From assembly GCA_028690555.1 (NCBI GenBank), contig JAQVBA010000011.1:1-26546 (forward strand): a DNA stretch of 26,546 bases. The letters are read 5' to 3'. Within the stretch, counting starts at the first letter, position 1. Every line of letters starts with the position of its first letter. The notes under the pieces are model-generated. The model was not told the DNA's origin. It saw nothing but the letters and a program-made list of their open reading frames with translations, and searched no databases. The stretch comes from Acholeplasmataceae bacterium (lineage in GTDB: Bacteria > Bacillota_I > Bacilli_A > Acholeplasmatales > Acholeplasmataceae). This document shows, piece by piece, positions 15,048 through 23,257 of this stretch. The position numbers and the translations under genes were made by a program.

Positions 15048-16924
15048 TAGTCCTCCAAATCTGTAGCTTTTTTATGCGCGCTAATTTCATATTCTTTTTT
15101 AATAATTTCATATTCCTTATCATTGGCAAAAACCATATGACCCGGTGCAACTTCTCTTAAAGAAGGTTTATCTAAACGATAATCATGTTGTGAGGGGTCA
15201 TAATTAATGCGCTGACGTCCTTTTTCATAATCTGGATCAGGCTGTGGAATCGCTGATAATAAGCTTTTTGTATATGGGTGCATTGGATTCGCAAATAATT
15301 CTTCAGATGGAGCGAGTTCTACAAGTTTACCGTAGTACATCACTGCGATTCTATCACAGAAAAATCTGACAACTGAAAGGTCATGAGCAATGAATAGTAT
15401 GGTAAGACCCAACTCTTCACGTAGCTCTCTCAGCAAATTAATGACTTGCGCACGAATTGAAACATCTAATGCAGAGATTGGTTCATCAGCGATAATGAAG
15501 TTTGGATTCATAATTAACGCTCTAGCAATACCAATACGTTGGCGTTGCCCGCCCGAGAATTCATGTGGATATCTTGTTGCATATTCTGCAGAAAGTCCCA
15601 CAAGTTCAAGAACATCAGAAACACGTTTGGATATTTCTTCATCAGAATACCCACCTAATATCACTAAGCCTTCACTCACTATTTCTTTTACAGTCATTCT
15701 TGGATTTAATGATGAAATTGGATCTTGGAAAATCATTTGCATTTTACGTGACGCTGCCAAAGCTTCTTTAGACTTATTCACATCTTTTACATTTCTGATT
15801 TGCTCTTTTTCAAGTTTAATCTGTTCATGACGTTCTTTTTTGATTGCATCAATTTCATCTTTATTTGATTTTGCTAAATGCTTTTCATCTTTTTGCTTCG
15901 ATATTTCTAAAATTGACATTTTTGCTTTTGCTTTAATATCTTTGATCTCTTGTTGCTTTTTGTCAATTTGTAATTTAAATTCTTTTTTTGATTCAATAAC
16001 TTTTTCCTTGATTTTTGCTTCATCTGGTTTTTGGAACTTTTGCTTATCATTTTCAAATTGATTGTGACGCTTGCTAATCAAATCATCGCGTTCCTTTTTC
16101 AATGCTTGAATTCGAATTTTAACCTCAGAATTTGGCAAACGATCTTTTTCAGCTTGTTCAATCAATGGAGAATAGGTTTTTTCTAAATCAGATAAAGTTT
16201 CTTGATAAATGGACTTTAAATTCTTAATTCTTTCTTCGATAGTTTCTTTTGTTAGCGCTGCTGAATCTTTTAATCCATCTAATTTATGTTTATATGTATT
16301 CTCTGCGATTAAAAGTTCATTTTTATATTCTTTTTCAGCCTTATTATGCTTTAAATTCTCAATTTCACCTTTTTTAAGTGCAAAATCATAATTAAATCTC
16401 GCAATATCTAGTGTGTATAGATTTTTGAGTTGATATAAATCATCTGCATACTTTTCAATCGGTGACATAAGTTCTTTTGTCGAAGCGATTTGCTTTTGCT
16501 TGAGTTCATCAATATCTTGTTTAATGAAATTTATGCTTTTTTCTGCTTCTTGATTGATTTGATATTTCTTAAAACTTGTAGGATTTAAGCGAAGTATTTT
16601 TTCTTTGGCTTCACGTTTAATTTTTTTAATATTTTCTACAATGCTATCATAACCAGCACCAATGCGTATGCCATTTAAATCAACAGTACCATCTGTTGGT
16701 GTATATAGTTTAATAATGGTTCTACCCGTTGTAGTTTTTCCACATCCTGATTCTCCAACAAGTCCAAAAACCTCTCTTTTGTGTATATCAAATGAAACAT
16801 TGTCAACTGCTGGAACTTTTAGTTTATTTTTACCAACACCTACATAGAAATACTTTTTAAGATTTTTTACTTCAAGAATTTTTTGAGAGTAGTCAACATC
16901 TACATGGTTATTATTTTTGGTCAT
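15047..16924 (-). CDS. oppF: Oligopeptide ABC transporter ATP-binding protein OppF with a large coiled-coil insertion
   Basis: A 625-residue cytoplasmic ATPase of the Opp importer; usual OppF length is 300-340. Walker A is GESGCGKTT (57-65), the Q-loop is IFQDP (Gln400), signature FSGGQRQR (456-463), Walker B FIIADEP (476-482), H-loop His514, and the C-terminal peptide-importer motif NPMHPYTKSLLSAIP (546-560). Between Walker A and the Q-loop, where ordinary OppF has about 55 residues, lie about 335; the extra ~290 (about 92-390) are Lys/Glu-rich heptad-like helix, probably a coiled coil projecting from the ATPase. All catalytic motifs remain, so activity is expected. The start overlaps oppD by four bases and the stop overlaps the next lipoprotein gene by one. 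Large OppF insertions are, as far as I recall, also seen in mycoplasmas. Confidence 0.9.
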   Translation of the reverse strand: MTKNNNHVDVDYSQKILEVKNLKKYFYVGVGKNKLKVPAVDNVSFDIHKREVFGLVGESGCGKTTTGRTIIKLYTPTDGTVDLNGIRIGAGYDSIVENIKKIKREAKEKILRLNPTSFKKYQINQEAEKSINFIKQDIDELKQKQIASTKELMSPIEKYADDLYQLKNLYTLDIARFNYDFALKKGEIENLKHNKAEKEYKNELLIAENTYKHKLDGLKDSAALTKETIEERIKNLKSIYQETLSDLEKTYSPLIEQAEKDRLPNSEVKIRIQALKKERDDLISKRHNQFENDKQKFQKPDEAKIKEKVIESKKEFKLQIDKKQQEIKDIKAKAKMSILEISKQKDEKHLAKSNKDEIDAIKKERHEQIKLEKEQIRNVKDVNKSKEALAASRKMQMIFQDPISSLNPRMTVKEIVSEGLVILGGYSDEEISKRVSDVLELVGLSAEYATRYPHEFSGGQRQRIGIARALIMNPNFIIADEPISALDVSIRAQVINLLRELREELGLTILFIAHDLSVVRFFCDRIAVMYYGKLVELAPSEELFANPMHPYTKSLLSAIPQPDPDYEKGRQRINYDPSQHDYRLDKPSLREVAPGHMVFANDKEYEIIKKEYEISAHKKATDLED

Positions 16925-17955
16925 TTTTTCACTCTCCCTCTAGATTCTTTTAATCTCTTAACAGCAAGCGGTGGTTCTACCATTGGTGCATCTGGATGTA
17001 ATAACCATGTTGCTGCATAATGTGTATCGCTTACTTTAAACATTGGTGGTTGTTCCTCAAAATCAAGTTCTAATGCGTATTGATTACGAGGTGCAAATGC
17101 ATCGCCTTTAGGTGGATAGATCATATTTGGAGGTGTTCCAGAGATAGCATCTAACTTTTTAGACGTTGCGAGGTTAGGCATTGATGATAATAGCGCCCAA
17201 GTATAGGGATGCTTTGGATTATAAAACACTTCTTCAGCTGTTCCAATTTCCACAATTTGACCAGCATACATCACAGCGATTCTGTCTGCAACGTTCGCAA
17301 CAACACCAAGATCATGTGTAATGAAAATGACGGATAGGTTGCGTTGTTCTTTAAGATTATTAATTAACTCCAAAATTTGCCCTTGAATTGTTACATCAAG
17401 TGCAGTTGTTGGTTCATCACAAATCAATATTTCGGCATTATTAGCAAGTGCAATAGAGATTACGATACGTTGTCTCATACCGCCCGAAAATTGGAATGGA
17501 TATTGTTTGTAACGTTTATCTGCATTGCCAATACCCACTGACTCCATGAGTTCAATCGCTTTTTTTCTCGCCATTTCTTCTGGCATACCGAGCTTATAGC
17601 GTAAGGCTTCAGCAATTTGCTTACCAACAGGAATAATTGGATTCAATGAACTCATTGGATCCTGGAAGATCATTGAAATTTTCGTGCCGCGAATTTCATG
17701 AAAAAGTTCTTCATTTAATTGCATTAAATCCCGGCCACGATACATAATTGAGCCACCTTCATAAATTGAATTACCAGCAAGTAATCCCATAATCGCTCTT
17801 GAAGTAACACTTTTACCTGAGCCTGACTCACCAACGATCGCAAGTGTTTCACCTTTATATAAATCAAAAGATACACCACGAATCGCATGTAGAATTCCAT
17901 ATTGTGTTTTAAATGAAATCGCTAAGTCTTTGACTTCTAAAATTTTTTCAGCCAT
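16921..17955 (-). CDS. oppD: Oligopeptide ABC transporter ATP-binding protein OppD
   Basis: A 344-residue ATPase that pairs with OppF under the OppBC channel. Walker A GESGSGKS (42-49), Q-loop IFQDPMSSLNP (Gln98), signature FSGGMRQR (156-163), Walker B ILICDEP (176-182) and H-loop FITHD (His214) are all present. The oligopeptide/dipeptide C-terminal extension begins with YNPKHPYTWALLSSMPN. The length fits OppD/DppD, with no insertion, in contrast to its partner OppF. The start shares a base with the oppC stop (TAATG). OppD and DppD cannot be told apart with certainty from sequence alone; the fused large binding protein favours oligopeptides. Confidence 0.95.
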   Translation of the reverse strand: MAEKILEVKDLAISFKTQYGILHAIRGVSFDLYKGETLAIVGESGSGKSVTSRAIMGLLAGNSIYEGGSIMYRGRDLMQLNEELFHEIRGTKISMIFQDPMSSLNPIIPVGKQIAEALRYKLGMPEEMARKKAIELMESVGIGNADKRYKQYPFQFSGGMRQRIVISIALANNAEILICDEPTTALDVTIQGQILELINNLKEQRNLSVIFITHDLGVVANVADRIAVMYAGQIVEIGTAEEVFYNPKHPYTWALLSSMPNLATSKKLDAISGTPPNMIYPPKGDAFAPRNQYALELDFEEQPPMFKVSDTHYAATWLLHPDAPMVEPPLAVKRLKESRGRVKK

Positions 17956-19370
17956 TATTCAACACCTCTCAATGATGGATTAAATGCATCTCTTAAACCA
18001 TTACCAAACAAGTTGAATGCAATCATAAGAATGGCAATATAAAGTGAAGGATAAATTAAGAGATGTGAATGAACTTGCATCACTGCTTGTCCTTGTTGAA
18101 TAAGCATACCAACACTTGTTGCATTAGAGTAATTAATAATGCCTAAAAATGCATAGGATGCTTCAGCAAATACAAAAGCTGGGATTGCTAATGCATATCC
18201 TGTGACAATCAAACCTAAAGTGTTGGGGAATATATGTTTAAACATAATTCGGCCGTCTGAAGCCCCCAAAGTTCTTGCTGCCAAGACATATTCACGATTT
18301 TTAAATCGATAAAATTGCATTCTGCCTGTGTAATATGCCCCAATCCAACCTGTTGCAGTAAACGCTAATACAATGACCCATAATGCAGATCCGTATCTTA
18401 AAATCAATAAGGTTAATACAGATAAAAATGGAATTGATGAAATGATTTCAACCATTCGGTCAAATAGCAAGTCTAAAACACCACCGTAATAACCGGCCAT
18501 TGCTCCAAGTGTCAATCCAACAATCGTATTAATAATCAATACAGAAATGGCCATCAATAGAGAAATTCTTGCACCAGTCCATATTTCAGTAAATAAATCG
18601 TGACCTCTTGAGGTTGTCCCAAACCAAAAATAGGTATCTTCTGGCAATTGATTTAACGATGATAAAAACTGATTAATACGTACTTCATATTGATAATATG
18701 GTTCATCCGGGTTATTCGGGTTCACACTTTCTTTAATTGCTAAAATATCGATGATGTAATTTTTTGCCATGTACTCATCAAATTTTTCTTTCGTTAAGGT
18801 CTGTCTCACTTCCCCTAAAGGATCATTATTAGTTCCATTTATTTCATTTTCACGAATAATTCCAAAATATCTTTCTGGCATATATGAAGTGATGTAATTT
18901 ATGTACTTATAATAATCAACCTTGACAGTAATTCCAGAGACATTTTCATAGTCTGGATGATTAATGTCTTCGATTAATTCTTCAGGCATTCCTTCTAAAA
19001 TAATCCCTTCACCAAATTCTGAAAAATACATGTAATGAAGAAATTGTTTACCACGAGTAATCGTTTTAGTGCCATCAAAAATACCTAAATTTTCAATGCC
19101 TGGAATACGTGGAGTCAGGTAACCTAATCTGGAAGCAGCTGTTGAATCCCTATCAGGTAAATCATATTTTTTCATGTATGGACCAACGAGAATAAAGAAA
19201 AATATTACGCAAATAATCACAAAAGCAGCTAGTGAAGCTCTATTTTTCTTAAATCGATTCCATGAATCCTTATAATAACCGATCTCTTTTGTTTCTAGTG
19301 GCAAATCGGTAATCCGTTCATCATCTTCTCTTATTAATATGAGTTTATTCTTATCAACATTGTTTATCAT
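17955..19370 (-). CDS. oppC: Oligopeptide ABC transporter permease OppC with enlarged extracellular loop
   Basis: A 471-residue inner permease subunit; typical OppC is about 300. A cytoplasmic N-terminus leads to TM1 (about 47-63), then about 185 polar residues (64-250), then the canonical GTTSRGHDLFTEIWTGARIS (251-270) that opens the transport domain. Five more membrane segments follow, with the EAA loop that docks on the ATPases at about 360-383 (AARTLGASDGRIMFKHIFPN). Ordinary OppC has only a short segment between TM1 and the GTD motif, so about 150 residues are extra and should lie outside, facing OppA. The start overlaps the oppB stop by four bases. Confidence 0.93.
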   Translation of the reverse strand: MINNVDKNKLILIREDDERITDLPLETKEIGYYKDSWNRFKKNRASLAAFVIICVIFFFILVGPYMKKYDLPDRDSTAASRLGYLTPRIPGIENLGIFDGTKTITRGKQFLHYMYFSEFGEGIILEGMPEELIEDINHPDYENVSGITVKVDYYKYINYITSYMPERYFGIIRENEINGTNNDPLGEVRQTLTKEKFDEYMAKNYIIDILAIKESVNPNNPDEPYYQYEVRINQFLSSLNQLPEDTYFWFGTTSRGHDLFTEIWTGARISLLMAISVLIINTIVGLTLGAMAGYYGGVLDLLFDRMVEIISSIPFLSVLTLLILRYGSALWVIVLAFTATGWIGAYYTGRMQFYRFKNREYVLAARTLGASDGRIMFKHIFPNTLGLIVTGYALAIPAFVFAEASYAFLGIINYSNATSVGMLIQQGQAVMQVHSHLLIYPSLYIAILMIAFNLFGNGLRDAFNPSLRGVE

Positions 19371-20332
19371 GATAATTTCCCACTTCCCACACGAATTCTC
19401 GGATCAAATAAAGTATAAGATAAATCTCCTATAATTGCAGAGAGCAAGAACAAAAACTGTCCGAATGTGTTAATAAGCATCAACAATGCATAGTCTCGCC
19501 CATTAAATGCTGCAAGATATAATCTTCCGGTACCATCTACTCTAAATATTTGTTCGGTGATAATACCCCCACTCATGACACCAATAATCCCAATAAAAAT
19601 ACCAGGTAAAAATGGTACGAGAGCGTTTTTCAATGCATGTCTAAAGATCGCTTGTCTTCTTGTTAAACCTTTAGATCGAGCTAGCAACATATAATCTTGT
19701 GTCAATTGTTCTGTCAATTCGGCACGCACATTTCTTGCTAGCCCTGGTATAGCAGTAATCGTTAAAACAATTACTGGCAAGATGTAAGTAGACAATCCAT
19801 ATGCTAACCCTCTTTCAGCAAACTCAGATGCAGTTGCAATTACATGTGATGGTGCCCAACCCAATTGGAAATAGAACACAAATTGTGAAAGCACTGCAAC
19901 TACAAAATAGGGCACAGAAATAAATACCATAATCATGATAGATATGATATGATCTGCGATTTTATTTTTCTTTAATGCTGCGATAATTCCAAGTGTAATA
20001 GCGATTGGTATCGATAAAAAGTAAGGAATGATATTAATTTTTACTGATGCTGGAATCTTTCCAAAATATACGCTCGATACATCTCTTCGGTATATAATAG
20101 AAAACCCGAAAGACCCATCAACAAAAATATTTCTAACCCAATAGAAAAATTGAACAATAATCGGTTTATCCCAACCTTCTCGAATACGATTTATTTCGTA
20201 CCAGTCATTCCCTTGAAATATGGGTGGGACATAGTTATCCGGTATTAATTTTATGAACATAAAAAATAGAAAAACGGTAATGATAAATGTAATGAACATT
20301 AATCCGATTCTCTTTAGCAAGTATTTTAGCAA
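19367..20332 (-). CDS. oppB: Oligopeptide ABC transporter permease OppB
   Basis: A 321-residue permease with six expected membrane spans, the first at about 9-29. The EAA loop (about 212-240) reads QDYMLLARSKGLTRRQAIFR then HALKNALVP, close to the OppB/DppB consensus. The C-terminal FDPRIRVG motif is typical. It starts with TTG at 20332; AAAGGAG nine bases upstream supports this, and no in-frame ATG fits. It is the first gene after the oppA-oppB hairpin and has its own extended -10 box (20373-20381). It forms the channel with OppC. Confidence 0.94.
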   Translation of the reverse strand: MLKYLLKRIGLMFITFIITVFLFFMFIKLIPDNYVPPIFQGNDWYEINRIREGWDKPIIVQFFYWVRNIFVDGSFGFSIIYRRDVSSVYFGKIPASVKINIIPYFLSIPIAITLGIIAALKKNKIADHIISIMIMVFISVPYFVVAVLSQFVFYFQLGWAPSHVIATASEFAERGLAYGLSTYILPVIVLTITAIPGLARNVRAELTEQLTQDYMLLARSKGLTRRQAIFRHALKNALVPFLPGIFIGIIGVMSGGIITEQIFRVDGTGRLYLAAFNGRDYALLMLINTFGQFLFLLSAIIGDLSYTLFDPRIRVGSGKLS

Positions 20333-20372
20333 TCTACATCACTCCTTTAATTTAACAATACTTACAACTAGT

Positions 20373-20381
20373 ATTATAACA
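20373..20381 (-). promoter_or_regulatory. Extended -10 promoter candidate for oppBCDF
   Basis: The minus strand reads TGTTATAAT (perfect -10 with TG extension), 41 bases before the oppB TTG and just after the intercistronic hairpin. No convincing -35 is seen. It would let the importer genes and the downstream surface genes be expressed apart from oppA. Confidence 0.45.
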
Positions 20382-20408
20382 CTTTAATTTGAATTTACAG
20401 GAAAAGTC

Positions 20409-20439
20409 AAGCCCGAGGTGATGATAAATCCTCAGGCTT
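20409..20439 (-). terminator. Intercistronic hairpin between oppA and oppB
   Basis: The arms AAGCCCGAGG and CCTCAGGCTT pair except for one C-A position in the middle, with an 11-base loop. Only four Ts follow on the minus strand, so it is a weak terminator or an mRNA-stabilising hairpin. Such an element after a binding-protein gene commonly gives more binding protein than permease. Confidence 0.55.
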
Positions 20440-20483
20440 AACCTTATATTATCTACTAATTATTTTTTTATTCTTAAGGCTAA

Positions 20484-23120
20484 TTATTGAAAATCTGGAT
20501 CTGTATTAAGATATCTATATCTTCCTGCACCCCAGCCAAATGCTGCTGAATATGCTGGCCATGTGATTACAACATTATCCGCATATACTGTTGCTGAAGA
20601 TCTTGTAACCGTTGGAATAAGTGGTGCATATTCGAAGAATACTCTTTCGAATGCTGCAACTAAATTCCAAGTGTCTGAAGTTGCTCCTGGGAAAGGTTCA
20701 GCTGCTGTGCCGTCATAAGGAGTATCCATAGAAACCATTAACATACCAATGTCATACAATGAGCCTTTGTAAATGCCGGCTTCCTTAGTGATTTCTCCAG
20801 TTTCTTCATCAGTTGTTGCTTCTAAATAACCAAGTAACTCAAGGTGACCTAATAATTCGTTTTCAACCATGTAGTCTTCACCAAGTTCTACAAGATAGTC
20901 GTAAGTTGCAGTTAAATCAACTTCGATTTCTTTATATAAATATTCGCCATATCCATCTTCAGTTGATAAATCATGAGGTTGAGATAGCCCAAGGCCGCCT
21001 CCACCGATGAAATCGCCCATAAATGCGATAGCTTGGAACTGCCAGAATACGCCATATGAAGCTCCGAATCCAATAGAATTTAACGAGATTTCAAAATTCC
21101 AATTACGTAATGAGGCTCTTTGAGCGTCAGGACTAGAATAAACGATTTCAATATTAAATTTGTCTGCACCGAATAATTCTTCATAATGAGATTCAATATA
21201 TTCAACTAAGTTAACTGAGAATTCATTATTGTCTGATGAGAAAGTGACGGTGATAACACCGGAATTACCTTCAGCTACCCATTCATCATAGGCTTCATTA
21301 AATAAAGCAATAGCTCTATCAGGAATATAACCTTCGGTTGTTGGATCAATACCGAATTCATTAAGAATTGCTAAATGAGCTGGTGATTCAGAGTAATATA
21401 GTGGGTCTTGAATGTATGATTTAGTATCAAGTGGTACTGGTAACAATGATGCAGTGTTAGGTGCATAAACATTATTTGCATAATATTTTCTATCAAAGCC
21501 ATAGAGTAATGCTTGTCTAAATTTAACATTGAAAATCATTGGTGATTGAACAATACCATCTTCACCTAGTTTCGAAGCAGCGGTATTAATCACTAAGTAT
21601 TGTGGATAACCATCCCAAGATTTATAAACATTCGCATTTTCAGCATATTCTGCATAATATTCTTGTGATAATCCAGCAACTGATAATTGACCAGCAGCAA
21701 ACAATTGCATTCTTTGGTCAACATTGTCAACGATTTGAATAACTTGTGATTTGTAATTGATTGTTCCTTTTAGAACATAATCATAATTCTTGTTCATCAC
21801 AATCTTTTGATTTTCATCCCAAGATTTAATGATGTATGCGCCATAAGAGACAAATGGATTTGCAGGTGTACCATAAGTTGACTTCGTTTTATCTTTAGTT
21901 AATGAAGCTTCAAATTTTTCAGGATGTAAAAGACGAAGGTCATTACCAAATCCTACAGCAGTCGCTTGTGATACAGCTTCAAAGAATGTAACAGTGAATG
22001 TGTAATCATCAACAACTTTAAATCCCACTTCTGCAAAATCAGTCACTTCGTTTAAATAGTATTCATAAGCGTTAAGGATTGGATAGCCATTCTTATTTTC
22101 CTCTGTCTTGTAGAAGATAGTTGAACGATAGTTATTTTGAAGTGGATCTAAGAATTGTTTAAGTGTGTACTCGAAAGTTTCCGCAGTAATTGGTGTACCA
22201 TCTTCAAACTTCATATCTTCTCGAATACTGAAAGTCCAAACAGTATCTTTATACGTGGTTGCTGCTTGACGATCATATTTACCATTTTCGTCCAAATGTT
22301 CATCGCCTTCAGAATCAACAGGATATTTAGTTGCTCCTCCTAAAATATAATGATAGTCAAGAGCTTCAACTGAAAACTCTTTATTGATAATTTTAGAAAA
22401 ATCGCCAGGAGCATCAGCAACACCTTCTTCGATTGCTAAATCCCAATCCACTTCAGTTGTAAAGAGTGGCGTTACTAGCATATCGATTAGATCTGTTTCG
22501 TGAGACCATTCATACACTAAAGGATTTAAATTTAATGCAGTATCAGAAGTCAATGATGATGTGTAAGTTTCGCCTTCTGAATAGCTAACTGCTTTTGAAT
22601 CAATTGGTTCCCAATATGCATATAGAGTGAGTGATTCATCTACTTCTAATGGGAATGCAACTGGAGTTGTTTCTAACCAAGTTAGTCCAGGTTTACCATA
22701 GAACCAACCACCAAAACGATATCCTTCTCTTGTCGGAATTGGTGCGGATGCAATTGTACCACCATCAAGTGGAAGTAATGCTGGTGAAAGTGTTTCCGTC
22801 GTCTTTGTATTAAAACGAACTACTAGATTTTGTGACCAACCTGCATACAAAGTTATATCTGCTTCAACAGGTGCTTCAAAATCATATTCTTGTGTTGCAG
22901 CCGCATCGGTAAACCAACCAATGAAACTCCAAATCTCATCGCCTGAAACTCTTGTAGGATCTTCAGGTTCAGTTACAAGTGCGCCTTCTTCAATTGTCAT
23001 GGCAGCAACAGCTGTACCACCTTGAGAATCGAAAGTCACATTAAAAGTCTTTTTTTGACATGCTGCAAGAGTGAAAATAGAAAGCAGCAGAAACAAAACG
23101 GTTAAAACTTTTTTAGTCAT
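20484..23120 (-). CDS. oppA: Oligopeptide-binding lipoprotein OppA with N-terminal InlB-type repeats
   Basis: An 878-residue lipoprotein: signal peptide ending in TLAAC (Cys21), two Listeria-Bacteroides repeats (about 25-95 with FIGWFTD and LYAGW; 97-172 with FGGWFYG and LYAYW), then a family-5 peptide-binding domain (about 175-878). Hallmarks of that domain are LNPLVYEWSHETDLIDMLVT near the start, DTVWTFSIREDMKFEDGTPI with the following TAETFEYTLK, and VKFRQALLYGFDRK. OppA proteins are usually 540-600 residues, so both the repeats and extra length in the binding domain (about 700) are unusual. It captures extracellular peptides and hands them to OppBC. The gene has its own extended -10 promoter and GGAGG site and ends at a hairpin before oppB. 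That it binds oligopeptides rather than another cargo is inferred from the linked OppDF. Confidence 0.92.
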   Translation of the reverse strand: MTKKVLTVLFLLLSIFTLAACQKKTFNVTFDSQGGTAVAAMTIEEGALVTEPEDPTRVSGDEIWSFIGWFTDAAATQEYDFEAPVEADITLYAGWSQNLVVRFNTKTTETLSPALLPLDGGTIASAPIPTREGYRFGGWFYGKPGLTWLETTPVAFPLEVDESLTLYAYWEPIDSKAVSYSEGETYTSSLTSDTALNLNPLVYEWSHETDLIDMLVTPLFTTEVDWDLAIEEGVADAPGDFSKIINKEFSVEALDYHYILGGATKYPVDSEGDEHLDENGKYDRQAATTYKDTVWTFSIREDMKFEDGTPITAETFEYTLKQFLDPLQNNYRSTIFYKTEENKNGYPILNAYEYYLNEVTDFAEVGFKVVDDYTFTVTFFEAVSQATAVGFGNDLRLLHPEKFEASLTKDKTKSTYGTPANPFVSYGAYIIKSWDENQKIVMNKNYDYVLKGTINYKSQVIQIVDNVDQRMQLFAAGQLSVAGLSQEYYAEYAENANVYKSWDGYPQYLVINTAASKLGEDGIVQSPMIFNVKFRQALLYGFDRKYYANNVYAPNTASLLPVPLDTKSYIQDPLYYSESPAHLAILNEFGIDPTTEGYIPDRAIALFNEAYDEWVAEGNSGVITVTFSSDNNEFSVNLVEYIESHYEELFGADKFNIEIVYSSPDAQRASLRNWNFEISLNSIGFGASYGVFWQFQAIAFMGDFIGGGGLGLSQPHDLSTEDGYGEYLYKEIEVDLTATYDYLVELGEDYMVENELLGHLELLGYLEATTDEETGEITKEAGIYKGSLYDIGMLMVSMDTPYDGTAAEPFPGATSDTWNLVAAFERVFFEYAPLIPTVTRSSATVYADNVVITWPAYSAAFGWGAGRYRYLNTDPDFQ

Positions 23121-23149
23121 TTTTTTTCCTCCATCAATATTTATTATTT

Positions 23150-23158
23150 ATTATATCA
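23150..23158 (-). promoter_or_regulatory. Extended -10 promoter of oppA
   Basis: TGATATAAT on the minus strand is a perfect TATAAT with TG extension, 30 bases before the oppA ATG. The -35 position (GCTCAC) is a poor match. The rest of the 137-base gap (23121-23257) is A+T rich, and I see no clear terminator for the upstream S41 gene there. Confidence 0.55.
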
Positions 23159-23257
23159 CACAAAAACGCTATGTGAGCATAATTTGAGACATTTTTTTAT
23201 ATAAGCTTTAATATTTTAACATTTTTAATAAAAATTAGGAAATCCAGTCGATTATTT

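Noticed and set aside
15390..15830. 146-codon plus-strand open frame
   Set aside because: It lies wholly antisense to the conserved C-terminal ATPase domain of oppF; the translated sequence is Ser/Ile-rich antisense of ABC motifs and has no ribosome site.
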